NCBI RefSeq assembly: GCF_004364335.1
Contig: NZ_SOCR01000003.1
Span: 124,001-188,000, forward strand
Direction of reading: 5' to 3'
DNA from: Pseudomonas graminis
Lineage (GTDB): Bacteria > Pseudomonadota > Gammaproteobacteria > Pseudomonadales > Pseudomonadaceae
Length of the DNA stretch: 64,000 nt
Shown one piece after another: positions 62,186-64,000 of this stretch. Numbering within the stretch: the stretch's first letter is position 1; every line of letters starts with the position of its first letter. The position numbers were made by a program, and so were the translations under genes. Below the pieces are notes generated by a model, which made no database searches, was not told the origin of the DNA, and saw only the letters and a program-made list of their open reading frames with translations.

Positions 62186-62701
62186 TCAGTGATCCAGCCG
62201 CGCTGCCACACCCATGCAAAGCGCCATGACCAGCTTCAGTTCTTTTTGTACGGTGCTGGTGGACACCCCCAACTTGTCGGCGATTTCCAGATAACTCGCG
62301 CCGTGGAGCCGACTGAGGGTAAAGATTTTCTGCTGCCGTGGCGAGAGGGTTTCCAGGCTTGCGCTCAGGCTTTCCAGCAGACGGTTGGCGTGGGCGGCAT
62401 CCTCCAGCGCGGAGTCGGGGGCGACGACATTATGGATATCGCTGATCGGCGCATGGTCAATGATGGTGCGCGCGTGGGTGCGTCTGGCACGCAGATGATC
62501 CAGGGCCAGATTGCGCGCGGTCTGGAAGACGAAGGGCTCGAGGTGCTCGACGGCTCGCTCGGTGAGCGCGCTGGTCACGCGCAGGTAAGTTTCCTGAAGC
62601 AGGTCTTCGGCCGTGGTGTGGCTGCGCACCATGCGCTGAAGCGTGCGCAACAGCATGGTTCGCCGGGCGAGAAAGACCGTATTGAAGTGCGACTGAGTCA
62701 C
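62186..62701 (-). CDS. ECF sigma factor of the FecI family
   Basis: 171-residue extracytoplasmic-function sigma factor. Region 2 reads HTTAEDLLQETYLRVTSAL...PFVFQTARNLALDHLRARR, and region 4 reads LETLSPRQQKIFTLSRLHGASYLEIADKLGVSTSTVQKEL, typical of iron-starvation sigmas. It is first in the operon with a minimal FecR, receptor and haem oxygenase. A Fur box overlaps its promoter. The arrangement resembles the Hxu system of P. aeruginosa. Confidence 0.93.
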   Translation of the reverse strand: MTQSHFNTVFLARRTMLLRTLQRMVRSHTTAEDLLQETYLRVTSALTERAVEHLEPFVFQTARNLALDHLRARRTHARTIIDHAPISDIHNVVAPDSALEDAAHANRLLESLSASLETLSPRQQKIFTLSRLHGASYLEIADKLGVSTSTVQKELKLVMALCMGVAARLDH

Positions 62702-62726
62702 GGGGACACCCGACCAGAATTCAGCA

Positions 62727-62745
62727 GATGATAATGCTTATCATC
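62727..62745 (-). promoter_or_regulatory. Fur box of the haem-uptake operon
   Basis: GATGATAATGCTTATCATC is a near-perfect 19-base palindrome (arms GATGATAA/TTATCATC) matching the Fur consensus. It lies 26-44 bases upstream of the sigma-factor start codon. Confidence 0.9.
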
Positions 62746-62828
62746 TGGAGTTCAGGTCAAGGCAGGGATTTGCACAGATTGTAAGGGCGTTGTCCGGGGA
62801 CGGTAGTCATTACTGAGGGAGGGAGTTG

Positions 62829-62906
62829 ATCGCGAAGAGCCTGGTAAATCCACTGACTGTCCAGCGGCTTGACGTCTGTCTTCGCGAGCAAACTCGCTCC
62901 TGCACA
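62829..62906. repeat. Degenerate REP sequence between gapA and the sigma gene
   Basis: One arm is clear (ttcgcgagcaaactcgctcc, 62881-62900). The partner is reduced to atcgcgaa (62829-62836). Confidence 0.5.
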
Positions 62907-62921
62907 GGGTGATTCCGTTAC

Positions 62922-63923
62922 TTACTCGGCGTTCATCAACGCCAGGCAGTTATCCAGCATGCGGTTGGAGAAGCCCCATTCGTTGTCGTACCACGCCAGC
63001 ACCTTCAGCAGGCGACCGCTGACTTTGGTGTGGTTCGCGTCGAAGATCGACGACAGCGGGTTGTGATTGAAGTCGTGGGAAACCAGCGGCAGGGTGTTGT
63101 AACCGAGGATTTTCGAATGCTGCGCCGCTTCTTTCATGATCGCGTTGACCTCTTCGGCGGTCGCATCGCGCTTGAGCTGAATGGTCAGGTCGACCAGCGA
63201 CACGTTGATCACCGGTACACGCACGGCCATGCCGGTCAGCTTGCCCGCCAGTTCCGGCAGCACCAGACCGACCGCTTCGGCAGCGCCCGTCTTGCTCGGG
63301 ATCATCGACTGAGTCGCCGAACGAGCCCGGTACGGGTCGGTGTGGTAGACGTCGATCAGATTCTGGTCGTTGGTGTAGGCGTGGATGGTGGTCATCAGAC
63401 CGCTCTCGATACCCAGCTCACGGTTCAGCACTTGGGCGACCGGCGCAAGGCAGTTGGTGGTGCACGAAGCGTTGGAGATGACCTGATGGGACTGGCGCAG
63501 CACGTCATGGTTGACGCCGTAGACGATCGTCGCATCGGCGCCTTTGGCCGGTGCTGAAATAATCACTTTCTTGGCGCCGGCGGTGATGTGCGCGGCAGCC
63601 TTGGTGCGATCCGTGAACAGACCGGTGCATTCGAACACCACGTCGATGTTCAGGGATTTCCACGGCAGCTCGGCCGGGTTGCGAATCGCGCTGACTGCAA
63701 TTCGGTCACCATTGACGATCAGGCTTTCCTGATCGTGTTCGACGGTGCCGTCGAACGGCCCGTGCACCGTGTCGAATTTCAGCAGGTGGGCGTTGATCTC
63801 GCTGTCGCCCAGGTCATTGATGGCGACGACTTGCAGGTCCTGACGGTAGCCTTGGGTATAAAGTGCGCGTAGGACGTTGCGGCCGATTCGGCCAAAGCCA
63901 TTGATTGCGATGCGGAGAGTCAT
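62922..63923 (-). CDS. gapA: Glyceraldehyde-3-phosphate dehydrogenase, type I
   Basis: Oxidises glyceraldehyde-3-phosphate with NAD in lower glycolysis and the Entner-Doudoroff route. The 333 residues hold the Rossmann start [17 protein letters not shown], the catalytic cysteine in [13 protein letters not shown] and [12 protein letters not shown] near the end. The HexR box immediately upstream supports the catabolic gapA over the erythrose-4-phosphate dehydrogenase Epd. In related genomes edd lies divergently beyond the window. Confidence 0.93.
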   Translation of the reverse strand: MTLRIAINGFGRIGRNVLRALYTQGYRQDLQVVAINDLGDSEINAHLLKFDTVHGPFDGTVEHDQESLIVNGDRIAVSAIRNPAELPWKSLNIDVVFECTGLFTDRTKAAAHITAGAKKVIISAPAKGADATIVYGVNHDVLRQSHQVISNASCTTNCLAPVAQVLNRELGIESGLMTTIHAYTNDQNLIDVYHTDPYRARSATQSMIPSKTGAAEAVGLVLPELAGKLTGMAVRVPVINVSLVDLTIQLKRDATAEEVNAIMKEAAQHSKILGYNTLPLVSHDFNHNPLSSIFDANHTKVSGRLLKVLAWYDNEWGFSNRMLDNCLALMNAE

Positions 63924-63944
63924 ACACCCGTCCTCAAGAATTTG

Positions 63945-63959
63945 TTGTTGGAATTACAA
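63945..63959 (-). promoter_or_regulatory. HexR operator at gapA
   Basis: TTGT, seven bases, ACAA (palindromic in both strands) matches the HexR consensus. It lies 22-36 bases upstream of the gapA ATG, just downstream of an A/T-rich candidate -10 region. HexR represses gapA and edd until KDPG appears. Confidence 0.8.
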
Positions 63960-64000
63960 GATTATTCTCATAAAAATAGAAAACAACCCCTTTTAGTGGC

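Overview
The window reads as chromosomal DNA of a fluorescent-type Pseudomonas (fluorescens/syringae lineage; the species cannot be fixed from sequence alone). The evidence is a complete twelve-gene alginate operon with an AlgU-type promoter, a Pseudomonas-style valS/holC/pepA/lptFG/csp/gcv gene order, a HexR box at gapA, and many palindromic REP doublets of the kind known as REPINs. Almost all of it is compact core genome. I see no prophage, insertion sequence, CRISPR array, tRNA or rRNA.

Layout. (1) 54-16775, minus strand: algD-alg8-alg44-algK-algE-algG-algX-algL-algI-algJ-algF-algA, ending in a strong intrinsic terminator. It makes GDP-mannuronate, polymerises it under c-di-GMP control, epimerises, acetylates and trims the polymer, and exports it. 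The 1-kb stretch upstream of algD holds an AlgU promoter, an AlgR box, an A/T tract and a leader hairpin exposing GGA. (2) 17773-25506: yaaA, an atypical polysaccharide-deacetylase-like protein, a PIN-PhoH ATPase, moaCDE, an RhlB-type helicase and a carboxylesterase. (3) 25644-30207: the aapJQMP amino-acid ABC transporter behind a sigma-54 promoter. (4) 30505-38663: an MFS exporter, small enzymes, and two related secreted cysteine-rich proteins (halovibrin-like) that flank a glutaredoxin-yejK/hupN block. (5) 38760-47916: rlmF, valS, a small acidic protein, holC, pepA, and lptFG on the other strand. (6) 48375-57949: an RDD protein, a cold-shock protein, and the gcvH-gcvP-sdaA-gcvT operon with a sigma-54 promoter next to its TyrR-like activator gene gcsR. 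(7) 58135-62745: a Fur-boxed iron/haem operon (ECF sigma, minimal FecR-like protein, TonB haem receptor, haem oxygenase). (8) 62922-63959: gapA with a HexR operator.

Most notable: the haem operon encodes an 81-residue FecR consisting only of the cytoplasmic anti-sigma domain, while its receptor has no N-terminal signalling domain, so classical cell-surface signalling looks dismantled in both partners. Other points of interest are the paired halovibrin-like proteins, a deacetylase that has lost two of its five catalytic motifs, and several RNA hairpins inside the alginate transcript, one of which could mask the algI ribosome site.
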